64,000 nt of DNA from Aurantimonas sp. Leaf443 (GCF_001425575.1 NZ_LMRD01000007.1:62001-126000); one strand, 5' to 3'; shown: positions 1 to 8,619, numbered from the stretch's first letter. A program made the numbers and translations. Notes: a model not told the origin generated them from the sequence alone.

Positions 1-344
1 CCCGCGATCACCAGCTCCGCCTCGCCCGCCTTGATCGCCCGCGCCGCCGTGATCACCGCGTCCATGCCGGAACCGCAGAGGCGGTTCATCGTCGTGCCCG
101 GCACGCTCTCGGGCAGGCCGGCGAGCAGGAGCGACATGCGCGCGACGTTGCGGTTGTCCTCGCCCGCCTGATTGGCGCAGCCGAAGATGACCTCGTCCAC
201 CGCCGCGAAGTCGACGGAGGGATGGCGCTCCATCAGCGCCTTGAGCGGGATCGCGCCGAGATCGTCGGCCCGCACCGAGGAAAGCGCGCCGCCGAACCGG
301 CCGATGGGCGTGCGCAGATAGGCGCAGAGAAAGGCTTCGCTCAT
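1..344 (-). CDS. pcaF: 3-oxoadipyl-CoA thiolase, N-terminal part (cut by window edge)
   Basis: About 114 residues of the amino end of a thiolase are present; the rest lies outside the window. The translation contains the thiolase nucleophile motif MNRLCGSGMD near residue 90, whose Cys takes the acyl group. In the beta-ketoadipate pathway this enzyme splits 3-oxoadipyl-CoA into succinyl-CoA and acetyl-CoA. The ATG at 344-342 lies 2 bases after the pcaJ stop, so it is the last visible gene of the pca operon. Position directly after the CoA-transferase genes favours PcaF over a general acetyl-CoA acetyltransferase. Confidence 0.85.
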   Translation of the reverse strand, partial: MSEAFLCAYLRTPIGRFGGALSSVRADDLGAIPLKALMERHPSVDFAAVDEVIFGCANQAGEDNRNVARMSLLLAGLPESVPGTTMNRLCGSGMDAVITAARAIKAGEAELVIA

Positions 345-345
345 C

Positions 346-1017
346 TCAAAGCTCCGGAACGAGGAGGTCGGCGACGGGGCCGGGCACGACGAGTTCGGCG
401 CCCGTCACGGCCTGCAGCTCTGGAAGCGAGAGCGCCGGCAGCTTCTCGCGCAGGACGAAGCGCCCGCCCTCGATGTCGATGACGGCCAGGCTCGTATAGA
501 TGCGCGTGACGCAGGCGACGCCCGTCAGCGGCAGCGAGCAGCGCTTCACGAGCTTCGGCCGCCCGTCCTTCGTCACGTGCTCGGTGATGACGGCGACGCG
601 CTTGGCGCCGTGCACCAGGTCCATCGCCCCGCCGACCGCCGGCACGCCCTTCGGGCCCGTCGACCAGTTGGCGAGATCGCCGGTCTCGGCGACCTCGTAG
701 GCGCCCAGGATCGCCACGTCCAGATGCCCGCCGCGCACCATGGCGAAACTGTCGGCATGGTGGAAGAAGGCCGTGCCCGGCTTCAAGGTCACGGCCTTCT
801 TGCCGGCATTGATGAGGTCCCAGTCCTCGCTCCCGGCCGCCGGCGCCTCGCCGAAGCCGAGAATGCCGTTCTCGGTGTGGAAGATCGCCTCGCGGCCGGG
901 CGGCTGGAACTTCGCCACCATCTCGGGAAAGCCGATGCCGAGATTGACATAGGCGCCGTCGGCGATGTCCTGCGCGGCGCGCCAGGCGATCTGGGTGGAG
1001 GAAAGCTTCGCGCTCAT
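346..1017 (-). CDS. pcaJ: 3-oxoadipate CoA-transferase subunit B
   Basis: This 223-residue protein is the beta subunit of a class I CoA-transferase that moves CoA from succinyl-CoA to 3-oxoadipate. The catalytic glutamate motif TENGILGFG lies near residue 50, as expected for the subunit carrying the covalent Glu-CoA thioester. The start codon overlaps the pcaI stop by 4 bases (ATGA), so the two subunits are probably translationally coupled for equimolar assembly. Acetoacetate CoA-transferases look similar; the surrounding pca genes settle the assignment. Confidence 0.9.
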   Translation of the reverse strand: MSAKLSSTQIAWRAAQDIADGAYVNLGIGFPEMVAKFQPPGREAIFHTENGILGFGEAPAAGSEDWDLINAGKKAVTLKPGTAFFHHADSFAMVRGGHLDVAILGAYEVAETGDLANWSTGPKGVPAVGGAMDLVHGAKRVAVITEHVTKDGRPKLVKRCSLPLTGVACVTRIYTSLAVIDIEGGRFVLREKLPALSLPELQAVTGAELVVPGPVADLLVPEL

Positions 1018-1748
1018 GCGGCGGGCTCCGGATAGACGGCGTTGGCGCGGTTCAGCTCTTCCTCCTGCGCGGGCGCGCTCACCTCGACCAGCCCCTGCAC
1101 GAAGAGGCCGGGCGTCACCACGTGCTCGGGATCGAGCTCGCCGGGGGCCACGATGCGCGTCACCTGCGCGATGGTCGTGGCGGCGGCGGTGGCCATCAGC
1201 GGGTTGAAGTTGCGGGCGGCCTTGTTGAAGGTGAGGTTGCCGAGCCTGTCGCCGAGATGGGCCTTGATGAGCGCGACATCGGCCTTCAGCCAGAGTTCGC
1301 GCACGTAGGGCCGTCCGTCGAACTCCTCGACGGGCTTGCCCTTGGCGAGGTCCGTGCCGTAGCTCGTCGGCGTGTAGAAGGCGGGAATGCCCGCACCGCC
1401 GGCCCGGATGCGCTCGGCGAGCGTGCCCTGCGGCACCAGTTCCAGCTCGATCTCGCCCTTCAGGTAGCGCTCGGTGAAGACGCGCGGGTCGGCCGAGCGC
1501 GGAAAGGAGCAGATGAGCTTGCGCACCATGCCCTGCTCGATGAGGGCGGCGAGGCCGACATGGCCGTTGCCGGCATTGTTGTTGACGACCGTCAGGTTCT
1601 TCGGCGAGCCGGTGGCCAGAAACCGGTCGATCAGGGCGTGGATCAGTTCGATCGGCGCGCCCGAGCCGCCGAAGCCGCCGATCATCACCGTCATGCCGTC
1701 CGCGATGCCGGAAACGGCGTCGACGAGGCTGGGGAGCGTCTTGTCCAT
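1014..1748 (-). CDS. pcaI: 3-oxoadipate CoA-transferase subunit A
   Basis: This 244-residue protein is the alpha subunit of the class I CoA-transferase, partner of pcaJ. The glycine-rich CoA-binding segment GGFGGSGAP lies near residue 25, typical of the family. A good ribosome site (AAGGAGAG) stands a few bases before the ATG at 1748. A 55-base gap separates it from pcaG upstream, the largest gap inside this operon. The pair activates 3-oxoadipate produced by PcaL for thiolysis by PcaF. Confidence 0.9.
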   Translation of the reverse strand: MDKTLPSLVDAVSGIADGMTVMIGGFGGSGAPIELIHALIDRFLATGSPKNLTVVNNNAGNGHVGLAALIEQGMVRKLICSFPRSADPRVFTERYLKGEIELELVPQGTLAERIRAGGAGIPAFYTPTSYGTDLAKGKPVEEFDGRPYVRELWLKADVALIKAHLGDRLGNLTFNKAARNFNPLMATAAATTIAQVTRIVAPGELDPEHVVTPGLFVQGLVEVSAPAQEEELNRANAVYPEPAA

Positions 1749-1803
1749 GTCTCTCCTTCGCGGGGCGGCTTCGCCGGCCGGGCGGGATGGTTGCGGGGGG
1801 AAG

Positions 1804-2430
1804 TCAGATGTCGAGGAAAACGGTCTCGCGCTCGCCCTGAAGGCGGATGTCGAAGGTGAAGACGGCCCGCCCCTCGCGCTCGTGGCGCGGCGCGATCAGC
1901 GTCTCGCGCCGCTCCGGCTCGGGAATGCGCAGGAGCAGCGGGTCGCGCGCGTTGGCCGCGGCCTCGTCGGCGAAGTAGAGGCGCGTGTGCAGGCCGAGAT
2001 TGATCCCGCGCGCCACGATCCACACCGTGATATGCGGCGCCTGCAGGCGCCCGTCGCGCATCGGCACGGCGCCGGGGCGGATCGTCTCGAAGCGGTAGGT
2101 GCCGTCGGTGTCCGACACCGGCTGGCGGCCCCAGCCGGCGAAGGCGGGGTCGGCCGCGCCGCGCGTCTCTTCGGGCGAGGGGTGGAGCCCCGCGGCATCG
2201 GCCTGCCAGATCTCGATCAGCGCGTCGCGCACCGGGGCGCCCGCCCCGTCCGTCACCCGGCCCTCGATCACGATGCGCTCGCCCTTCGTGTCCGGCCCGA
2301 CGAGGACGAGGCCGAGATCGGCGGTCCAGACGCCGGTGATCTCCACCCAGTTCGGATTGGTGCCGATATGGACGTAGGGACCCGCCGTCTGCGAGGGCGA
2401 CTCCTTCAGATAGTGCAGCGGCTGGACCAT
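1804..2430 (-). CDS. pcaG: Protocatechuate 3,4-dioxygenase alpha subunit
   Basis: This 208-residue protein is the structural subunit of the intradiol ring-cleavage dioxygenase that opens protocatechuate to 3-carboxy-cis,cis-muconate. It begins [20 protein letters not shown], the usual PcaG opening. The catalytic iron ligands reside in PcaH; PcaG has the family fold without a full ligand set. The ATG was chosen because it overlaps the pcaH stop by one base (TGATG) and gives the family length; longer in-frame extensions run through pcaH and are not real. Confidence 0.92.
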   Translation of the reverse strand: MVQPLHYLKESPSQTAGPYVHIGTNPNWVEITGVWTADLGLVLVGPDTKGERIVIEGRVTDGAGAPVRDALIEIWQADAAGLHPSPEETRGAADPAFAGWGRQPVSDTDGTYRFETIRPGAVPMRDGRLQAPHITVWIVARGINLGLHTRLYFADEAAANARDPLLLRIPEPERRETLIAPRHEREGRAVFTFDIRLQGERETVFLDI

Positions 2431-3149
2431 CAGTTGCCCTCCATCCGGTTCTCGAACGGCGTCGAGCGGCGCCCGCGCAGCACGATGTCGAACTTGTAGG
2501 CGAGGCTGTCCATCGGGATCGTGGCGTTGCGGTCGAGCGCGGCGACGAGGCGCTCGATGGCGGCCCGGTCGGGGATCGTCTTCACGATCGGGCACTGCCA
2601 GATCATCGGGTCGCCCTCGAAATACATCTGGGTGACGAGGCGCTGGGCGAAGGCGTGGCCGAAGACCGAGAAATGGATATGGGCCGGGCGCCAGTCGTTG
2701 ACGCCGTTCGGCCAAGGATAGGCGCCGGGCTTGACGGTGCGGAACGCGTAGGCGCCCTCGGCATCGGTGATGGCGCGACCGCAGCCGCCGAAATTGGGGT
2801 CGAGCGCGGCGCGGTAGCCTTCCTTCTTATGGCGGTAGCGCCCGCCGGCATTGGCCTGCCAGAATTCCAGCAGCGCGCCCGGCACCGGGCGGCCCGTCTC
2901 GTCGAGCACGCGGCCATAGACCACGATGCGCTGGCCGATCGCCTCGCCGTCCCCGCCGAAATTGCGGATGAGGTCGTTGTCGAGGGGGCCGAGAATGTCG
3001 TGGCCGAAGACCGGCCCCGTCTCCTCCGACGGCGTCGTCGGCATGGAGAGGAGCGCATGGCGCGGCGAGCGCAGCACGGAGGTCTTGTAGGTCGGCGTCA
3101 GGGCCGGCGGGTGCCAGTCCCGGTCGCGCTGGAAATAGGATCCGCTCAT
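2430..3149 (-). CDS. pcaH: Protocatechuate 3,4-dioxygenase beta subunit
   Basis: This 239-residue protein is the iron-bearing subunit of protocatechuate 3,4-dioxygenase. The expected non-haem Fe(III) ligands are visible: a Tyr in [11 protein letters not shown], a Tyr in GAYPWPNG, and two His in [11 protein letters not shown]. The ATG at 3149 overlaps the pcaL stop as ATGA and gives the normal family length. Its product is the substrate of the carboxymuconate cycloisomerase (PcaB), which is not in this window, and then of PcaL. Confidence 0.94.
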   Translation of the reverse strand: MSGSYFQRDRDWHPPALTPTYKTSVLRSPRHALLSMPTTPSEETGPVFGHDILGPLDNDLIRNFGGDGEAIGQRIVVYGRVLDETGRPVPGALLEFWQANAGGRYRHKKEGYRAALDPNFGGCGRAITDAEGAYAFRTVKPGAYPWPNGVNDWRPAHIHFSVFGHAFAQRLVTQMYFEGDPMIWQCPIVKTIPDRAAIERLVAALDRNATIPMDSLAYKFDIVLRGRRSTPFENRMEGN

Positions 3150-4345
3150 CGCACCACCTCCCCCGTCCCGGGCTCCATCTCGTGAAGCGTCGCCTTGGCG
3201 ATCCTGATCGCATGGTTCGCCGCGGGCACCCCGGCATAGACCGCGACATGCATCAGCGCCTCCGCGATGTCCTCGGGCGTCGCGCCCGTGTTGCGCGTGG
3301 CGCGCACATGCATGGCGACCTCCTCGTCGTGCCCGAGCGCGGCGAGCAGCGCGATGGTCACGACCGAACGCTCGCGCCGGGTGAAATGCGGGCGCGACCA
3401 GACGCTGCCCCAGGCCCCTTCGGTGATGAAGCGCTGGAAGGCGGCGTCGAAGGGCGTGATCGCGGCCGTGGCGCGGTCGACATGAGCATCGCCCAGGACC
3501 GCCCGGCGCACCGCCATGCCGGCCTCGAAGGCGGCGGACGAAGCGGCGGGCTTCGTCGGCGCGCAGGCCTCGAAATGGTTCGCGATGGCGCGGGCGACCT
3601 CGGCGGGGCGTTCCAGACATGGCAGATGGCCGGCGCCGGCCACCGTCTCGAAGCGCGCGCCCGGCACGAGCCGCGCCGTCGCCGCCACGAGGTCGGGGGG
3701 CGTCGAGAGATCGGCGTCACCGGCAAGGACGAGGGTCGGGGCCGCGATGCCCGCGACCTCGCCGGTGAGGTCGGCGTCGCGCAGCGCCGCGCAGGTGCCG
3801 GCATAGCCGGCCGTTCCCGTCTGCGCGAGCATGGTGCGCCAGCCGGCGAAGGCGGCGGGCTCGCGGGCGGCGAAATCGGGCGTGAACCAGCGCGCGGCGA
3901 CGGCCTGCGCGATGGCGGCGACGCCGCCCGCCTCGACGGCGGCGATGCGCTCGTTCCAGCTTTCGACCGTTCCGATGCGCGCGGCCGTGTCCATCAGCAC
4001 CAGCGCGTCCACGCGTTCGCCATGGCGGGCGGCGATCGCCTGCGCCACCAATCCGCCGACGGACAGGCCGACGAGGCTGGCGCTCGACCAGCCGAGCGCG
4101 TCCATGAGCCCGAGCGCGTCCGCGACGAGGAGATCGAGCCCGTAGGGCGCCGGCGTCGCCTCGCTCAGCCCGTGGCCGCGCATGTCGTAGACGAGGGTCT
4201 CGCAGCCGGGCGCCAGTCGCTCGGCGACCTCGTCCCAGATCCGCAGGTCCGAGCCCAGCGAGTTCAGGAACAGGACGCGGCGGCCGCCGCGCGTGCCGGC
4301 GCGCCGGTGATGAAGGCCGATGCCGTTGACGGTGACGAAGGCCAT
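3146..4345 (-). CDS. pcaL: Fused 3-oxoadipate enol-lactonase / 4-carboxymuconolactone decarboxylase
   Basis: This 399-residue protein joins two pathway steps. Residues 1 to about 260 are an alpha/beta hydrolase (PcaD) with nucleophile Ser95 in GLSVGG, an acid in the region of D210 (LAGDADLS) and His240 in GAGHLP. Residues from about 274 to 395 form a carboxymuconolactone decarboxylase domain (PcaC), with [13 protein letters not shown] and [11 protein letters not shown] short Ala/Pro/Ser-rich stretch joins them. A GGGAGGA ribosome site lies 5 bases before the ATG, making it the first gene of the pca operon. Such fusions are named PcaL in actinobacteria; most proteobacteria that I know keep pcaD and pcaC separate. 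Confidence 0.92.
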   Translation of the reverse strand: MAFVTVNGIGLHHRRAGTRGGRRVLFLNSLGSDLRIWDEVAERLAPGCETLVYDMRGHGLSEATPAPYGLDLLVADALGLMDALGWSSASLVGLSVGGLVAQAIAARHGERVDALVLMDTAARIGTVESWNERIAAVEAGGVAAIAQAVAARWFTPDFAAREPAAFAGWRTMLAQTGTAGYAGTCAALRDADLTGEVAGIAAPTLVLAGDADLSTPPDLVAATARLVPGARFETVAGAGHLPCLERPAEVARAIANHFEACAPTKPAASSAAFEAGMAVRRAVLGDAHVDRATAAITPFDAAFQRFITEGAWGSVWSRPHFTRRERSVVTIALLAALGHDEEVAMHVRATRNTGATPEDIAEALMHVAVYAGVPAANHAIRIAKATLHEMEPGTGEVVR

Positions 4346-4374
4346 GGCGTCCTCCCGGTAATTTCCGTGGTCCG

Positions 4375-4430
4375 GACTGTCACTAGGACGCGGCGATGGT
4401 GATGTAAAATGAGGATTGCTGCCCGATGCA
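4375..4430 (-). promoter_or_regulatory. Probable pca operon promoter, minus strand
   Basis: Reading on the minus strand from the PcaQ-type dyad towards pcaL, a weak -35-like TGCATC is followed after 17 bases by a -10-like TTACAT. The dyad at 4430-4445 lies immediately upstream of the -35 position, as expected for a LysR-type activator. The assignment is inferred from spacing only; the hexamers are poor matches. Confidence 0.4.
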
Positions 4431-4445
4431 TAACCGCTAAGTTAT
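4430..4445. promoter_or_regulatory. Candidate PcaQ binding site
   Basis: The 16-bp sequence ATAACCGCTAAGTTAT has perfect 5-bp inverted arms (ATAAC and GTTAT, 6 bases apart). It resembles the ATAACC-N4-GGTTAA site described for PcaQ in rhizobia. It sits between the divergent pcaL and pcaQ genes and overlaps the first bases of pcaQ, so one site could activate the operon and repress pcaQ itself. Confidence 0.7.
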
Positions 4446-5370
4446 GGCCATGTCGCTCGCTGCCATCCGCCTCCGCCATCTGCGCACCTTCGTCGCCGTG
4501 GCGCGGGAGGGCAGCGTGGTGCGCGCCGCGGACGCTCTCTCGGTGACGCAGCCGGCGGTGTCGAAGTCGATCCGGGAACTGGAGCTGATCCTCGGCCTCG
4601 ACCTCCTCGACCGCTCCCGCCGCGGCGGCTTCCTGACGGCGGCGGGCGAGATGTTCCTGCGCCATGCCGAGGCGAGCCTGGCGGCGCTGCGCCGCGGCGT
4701 GGAGGAGGTGGAAGGGGCGGCGGCGGCCGACGCGCAGCCCGTTCGCGTCGGGGCCCTGCCGACGGTCTCCGCGCGTCTCCTGCCGCTCGCCATCCGGCGC
4801 TACCGCACCCATGTGCCGGACGCCACGCCACGCATCGTCACCGGCCCGACCGGCTATCTCATGGCGCAGCTGCGCCAGGGGGACCTCGACATCGTCATCG
4901 GCCGCATGGGCGAACCGGAGGAGATGACAGGCCTCCTCTTCGAGCATCTCTATTCCGAGCCGATCGTCTTCGCCGTGCGCGCCGGCCATCCGCTCGCCGG
5001 CCTGTCCGCGCCCGAGCGCGAACTCGGCCGCTTCGAGTGCCTGATGCCGCCCCCGGGCTCGGTGATCCGCCCGACGGTCGACCGCCTGTTCATGGCCGCC
5101 AACCTGCCCCGCCCCGCCGCCACCGTCGAGACCGTCTCGCTCGCCTTCGGGCGCGCCTATGTGCGCGCCACCGACGCGGTCTGGATCATCTCGGAGGGCG
5201 TCGTCCTGGAGGATCTGCGCGCCGGCCAGCTCACCCGCCTCGCGGTGGAGACGCGCGACACGCTGGGGCCCGTCGGCATCTCGATGCGCGCGGGCCTCTC
5301 GCCGTCGCTGTCGGCGCAGATCCTGCTCGGCGAACTGCGCGCCGTGGCGGCCGGCATCCGTTCGGAATAA
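4444..5370 (+). CDS. pcaQ: LysR-type regulator of the pca operon
   Basis: This 308-residue LysR-family protein has an N-terminal winged helix-turn-helix (RLRHLRTFVAV, then SVTQPAVSKSIRELE near residues 35-50) and a C-terminal effector domain. Divergent orientation from the pca operon and the PcaQ-like dyad overlapping its start support the name. In rhizobia PcaQ responds to 3-carboxy-cis,cis-muconate or 4-carboxymuconolactone. ATG at 4444 or 4450 is possible; neither has a clear ribosome site, and the first overlaps the operator. Confidence 0.88.
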   Translation: MAMSLAAIRLRHLRTFVAVAREGSVVRAADALSVTQPAVSKSIRELELILGLDLLDRSRRGGFLTAAGEMFLRHAEASLAALRRGVEEVEGAAAADAQPVRVGALPTVSARLLPLAIRRYRTHVPDATPRIVTGPTGYLMAQLRQGDLDIVIGRMGEPEEMTGLLFEHLYSEPIVFAVRAGHPLAGLSAPERELGRFECLMPPPGSVIRPTVDRLFMAANLPRPAATVETVSLAFGRAYVRATDAVWIISEGVVLEDLRAGQLTRLAVETRDTLGPVGISMRAGLSPSLSAQILLGELRAVAAGIRSE

Positions 5371-5386
5371 GCACGACGCGACCATC

Positions 5387-5413
5387 TTGCGTTCACGAAC
5401 CGGTTCGTACACT
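5387..5413 (+). promoter_or_regulatory. Promoter with embedded TetR-type operator (upstream copy)
   Basis: TTGCGT at 5387-5392 and TACACT at 5408-5413 form a promoter-like pair 15 bases apart. The perfect 14-bp palindrome ACGAACCGGTTCGT at 5395-5408 lies between them. The same arrangement occurs at 9853-9879 before the TRAP genes, with arms ACGAAC and GTTCGT in both. A repressor bound here would block RNA polymerase. The nearby TetR-family gene (9042-9752) is the natural candidate. Confidence 0.72.
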
Positions 5414-5415
5414 TT

Positions 5416-5445
5416 TGAGCTCCCGCTGGAGGAAGCGGGAGCTCA
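5416..5445 (+). promoter_or_regulatory. Leader hairpin with Shine-Dalgarno-like loop
   Basis: A perfect 12-bp stem (5416-5427 with 5434-5445) closes a 6-base loop reading GGAGGA. It lies in the expected 5' leader of the cyclase-family gene, between promoter and ribosome site (GGGAGGA, about 5453-5459). There is no U-run after it, so it does not look like a terminator. It might stabilise the message or affect ribosome loading. Confidence 0.6.
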
Positions 5446-5465
5446 CAGCAAAGGGAGGATGAACC

Positions 5466-6305
5466 ATGTGCCCAGTCGGGTGTCTCCATACGATCTGCGA
5501 ACAGGCCACGCGCCGTGGCCTTCTGAAGGCCGGCTTCGGCTTCGGCCTTGCCGCCGCCGCCGGCGGCCTCGGACTGGCGCAGCCCGCCGCCGCCGCCAGT
5601 CCGGCGCCCGAACTGCGCTTCTCCAAGGTCCATGACCTCACCCATACGCTCTTCGAGGGTTTCCCGACCTTCAGCGGCGAGAAGTGGTTCACCGTCGAGA
5701 AGCCGGTCACCTGGGAGAAGGACAAGGTCAATCTCCATCGCTGGACGCTGATGGAGCACACCGGCACCCACATGGACGCGCCGCTGCATTTCTCGCAGGA
5801 CGGCAAGAGCGTCGACATGATCGACATCGCCGATCTCGTCGTTCCCCTCGCGGTGATCGACATCCGCGAGCGGGCGGCGGGCGACGCCGACGCGGGCGTT
5901 ACGCCCGACGACATCAAGGCCTGGGAGGCGAAGAACGGCCCGCTGCCGGAAGGCTGCTGCGTGGCGATGAATTCGGGCTGGCACAAGCTTCTCGACCAGC
6001 CGAAATTCACCGGACGCGACGCGGAAGGGCGCAACCACACGCCGGGCTTCCATGCCGAGGCGGCCGAGTTCCTGATCGAGGAGCGCAACGTGAAGGGCAT
6101 CGCGGTCGATACGCTGTCGCTCGATCGCGGCATCGCCTCGGGCGCGTTTCCCGTCCACTATGCCTGGCTCGGCAGCGGCCGCTGGGGCGTCGAGGCGATT
6201 GCCGGGCTCGACGACCTGCCCGCGAAGGGCGCCATGCTGGTCGTCGCCGGGCCCAAGGTGAGGGGCGCCACCGGCGGCCCGAGCCGCATCCTCGCGCTCG
6301 TCTGA
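5466..6305 (+). CDS. Tat-exported cyclase-family hydrolase
   Basis: This 279-residue protein belongs to the cyclase/kynurenine-formamidase-like family (metal-dependent hydrolases), shown by the signature HTGTHMDAPLHF near residue 100. The N-terminus has a twin-arginine motif (TRRGLLKAGFGF) followed by an Ala/Gly-rich hydrophobic stretch and an Ala-rich cleavage region, so it should be folded before export to the periplasm. A strong ribosome site (GGGAGGA) precedes the ATG. It is the first gene of the unit that contains quiC and follows the shared operator. Substrate is unknown; a lactone, ester or amide of a hydroaromatic acid is a reasonable guess from context only. Confidence 0.78.
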   Translation: MCPVGCLHTICEQATRRGLLKAGFGFGLAAAAGGLGLAQPAAAASPAPELRFSKVHDLTHTLFEGFPTFSGEKWFTVEKPVTWEKDKVNLHRWTLMEHTGTHMDAPLHFSQDGKSVDMIDIADLVVPLAVIDIRERAAGDADAGVTPDDIKAWEAKNGPLPEGCCVAMNSGWHKLLDQPKFTGRDAEGRNHTPGFHAEAAEFLIEERNVKGIAVDTLSLDRGIASGAFPVHYAWLGSGRWGVEAIAGLDDLPAKGAMLVVAGPKVRGATGGPSRILALV

Positions 6306-6381
6306 TCGCGCAGCCCGAACAGAACGGTCCGGCGCCCCGGAGGTGGCCGGACCGCAGTCGTCAAGAACGCGGAGCCCTCTC

Positions 6382-8274
6382 ATGAAGACCTCGATCGCGA
6401 CCGTATCCCTGTCGGGGGATCTGGCCGACAAGCTGAGCGCGACGGCGGCGGCCGGCTTCGACGCGGTGGAGATCTTCGAGAACGATTTCCTCGCCTTCGA
6501 CCGCAGCGCCCGCGAGGTCGGGCGCATGGTGCGCGACGCAGGGCTCGAGATCTCGCTCTTCCAGCCCTTCCGCGACTTCGAGGGCCTGCCCGAGCCCCAG
6601 CGCGCCCGCGCCTTCGAGCGCGCGCGCCGCAAGTTCGAGACGATGAACGAGCTCGGCACCGATCTCATCCTCGTCTGCTCCTCCGTCTCGCCGCTGGCCC
6701 TCGGCGGCATCGACCGCGCCGCCGACGACCTGGCGGCCCTCGGCGAGATCGCCCGCGCCGCGGGCGTGCGCGTCGGCTACGAGGCGCTCGCCTGGGGCCG
6801 CTTCGTCAGCGACCACCGCGACGCCTGGGAGATCGTGCGCCGGGCCGACCACGCCCATGTCGGGATCATCCTCGACAGCTTCCACACGCTCGCCCGCGGC
6901 CTCGATCCCGCCTCGATCCGCGCCATCCCCAAGGACAAGATCTTCATCGTCCAGATGGCGGACGCCCCGAGGCTCGACCTCGATCTCCTCTCCTGGAGCC
7001 GGCACTATCGCAACATGCCCGGCCAGGGCGACCTGCCCGTGGCCGAGTTCATGGCCGCCGTCGAGGCGACCGGCTATGCCGGCTACTACTCGCTGGAGAT
7101 CTTCAACGACCAGTTCCGCGCGGGCTCGGCCCGCCAGACCGCCGTCGACGGGCGGCGGTCCCTGTTCTTCCTGATGGACCGGCTGAAGGCCGAGGGACGC
7201 GCCGTCAACGGCTTCTCCGAGCCCGAGCCCCTCCCCGCCCCGGCACGCACGCGCGGGGTCTCCTTCGTCGAGTTCGCCACCGACGGCGCCTCGGCGCGCG
7301 CACTGTCCGCCATGCTCGTCTCCATCGGCTTCCGCCGCGCCGGGCGCCACCGCTCCAAGGACGTCGAGCTCTTCGCGCAAGGCGACCTGCGCGTCGTCGT
7401 CAACACGGAGACGGAGGGGCTCGCCCATTCCTCCTATGTCGTGCACGGCACCAATGTCTGCGCGCTCGGCCTTCGCATGGCGGACGCGCCGGCGGCGCTC
7501 AGGCGCGCCGAGGGGCTGCTCGCCGCCCCCTTCCGCGAGCCCGTGGCGCCGGGCGAGCAGGAACTCGCCGCGCTCCGGGGCGTCGGCGGCAGCCTCCTCT
7601 ATCTCGTGCCGGACGGCGACGCGCTCGCCCGCCAGTGGGAAGCCGACTTCGCGCTGGAGCCGGGCTGGGACGCACATGCCGGCGCCGGCCTCGTCGCGAT
7701 CGACCACGTCGCCCAGACGGTGCGCTACGAGGACATCCTGTCCTGGACGCTCTTCTACCGCTCGATCTTCGACCTGAAGGTCCTGCCGCCGGTGGAGGTG
7801 CCCGATCCCGGCGGGCTGGTGCGCAGCCAGGTGCTGGAGAACGCCGACGGAACGCTGCGCGTCGTCCTCAACGGCTCGCAGTCGGCCCGCACGCTCTCGG
7901 CGCGCTTCGTCTCGCAGTTCGTCGGACCGGGCGTGCAGCACGTGGCGCTGCGCACGCGCGACATCTTCGAGACGGCGAAGACACTGGCCGGGAACGGCGT
8001 CGCCGTCCTGCCGATTCCGCAGAACTACTACGACGACCTGGAGGCCAAGTTCGACCTCGACCCGGCGACGCTGGACGCGCTGCGGCACCACTCGATCCTC
8101 TACGACCGAGACGAGGCGGGCGAGTATTTCCAGATCTACCTGAAGGCGCTGGAAGGGGGCTTCTTCGTCGAGATCGTCGACCGGCGCGGCTATGCCGGCC
8201 TCGGCGCCCCCAACGCCGCCATCCGCCTCGCCGGCCAGGCCCGCCAGACCCCGGAGGGATTGCCGACGCGCTGA
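6382..8274 (+). CDS. quiC: 3-dehydroshikimate dehydratase, two-domain QuiC1 type
   Basis: This 630-residue enzyme makes protocatechuate from 3-dehydroshikimate. Residues 1-280 form a TIM barrel of the sugar-phosphate isomerase family with metal ligands E134, D165, Q191 and E239, the set described for QuiC1-type dehydratases. The C-terminal half resembles 4-hydroxyphenylpyruvate dioxygenase (vicinal oxygen chelate), and its metal-ligand candidates are present: His in IDHVAQTV, His in VQHVALRT and Glu in FFVEIVDR. The ATG at 6382 has GGAG upstream; earlier in-frame codons do not fit the family start. It follows the exported hydrolase by 76 bases and probably shares its transcript. Its product feeds the adjacent pca operon. 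Confidence 0.92.
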   Translation: MKTSIATVSLSGDLADKLSATAAAGFDAVEIFENDFLAFDRSAREVGRMVRDAGLEISLFQPFRDFEGLPEPQRARAFERARRKFETMNELGTDLILVCSSVSPLALGGIDRAADDLAALGEIARAAGVRVGYEALAWGRFVSDHRDAWEIVRRADHAHVGIILDSFHTLARGLDPASIRAIPKDKIFIVQMADAPRLDLDLLSWSRHYRNMPGQGDLPVAEFMAAVEATGYAGYYSLEIFNDQFRAGSARQTAVDGRRSLFFLMDRLKAEGRAVNGFSEPEPLPAPARTRGVSFVEFATDGASARALSAMLVSIGFRRAGRHRSKDVELFAQGDLRVVVNTETEGLAHSSYVVHGTNVCALGLRMADAPAALRRAEGLLAAPFREPVAPGEQELAALRGVGGSLLYLVPDGDALARQWEADFALEPGWDAHAGAGLVAIDHVAQTVRYEDILSWTLFYRSIFDLKVLPPVEVPDPGGLVRSQVLENADGTLRVVLNGSQSARTLSARFVSQFVGPGVQHVALRTRDIFETAKTLAGNGVAVLPIPQNYYDDLEAKFDLDPATLDALRHHSILYDRDEAGEYFQIYLKALEGGFFVEIVDRRGYAGLGAPNAAIRLAGQARQTPEGLPTR

Positions 8275-8317
8275 GGCGGGGCGGCTTCGCGCCACGCCCC
8301 TGCCTGACACCGCTCGA

Positions 8318-8617
8318 TCAGGCCGCGCCACCCCCGTGCGCCTTGGCGGTCAGGTCGATGCCGAGCGCCGTCATCACCGCGATCGTGGTCTTCAGCGTCG
8401 GATTGCCGGACCGGCTGAAGGATCGATAGAGCTGTTCGCGCGACAGGCCGGTTTCGCTTGCCAACTGCGCCATGCCCTTGGCGCGTGCCACGGTCCCGAG
8501 CGCATGGGCGATGTAACCCGCGTCCTGCGAGGCGAAGGCTTCGGCCATATAAGCCGCGATCGCTTCGTTCGATGTCAGCCCCTCCGCCGGGTCGAAGGTC
8601 GTCAACGGTTCGGCCAT
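8318..8617 (-). CDS. HigA-like addiction-module antitoxin
   Basis: This 99-residue protein matches the putative addiction-module antidote family: an N-terminal part beginning MAEPLTTFDPAE, then a helix-turn-helix of the Cro/XRE kind (QLASETGLSREQLYRSFS) and a conserved end (TTIAVMTALGIDL). It would bind and neutralise a RelE/HigB-type toxin and repress the pair. The start at 8617 matches the family; the open frame continues upstream into the toxin region but in a different frame from the toxin. The paired toxin is interrupted by a stop codon. Confidence 0.82.
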   Translation of the reverse strand: MAEPLTTFDPAEGLTSNEAIAAYMAEAFASQDAGYIAHALGTVARAKGMAQLASETGLSREQLYRSFSRSGNPTLKTTIAVMTALGIDLTAKAHGGGAA

Positions 8618-8619
8618 CT

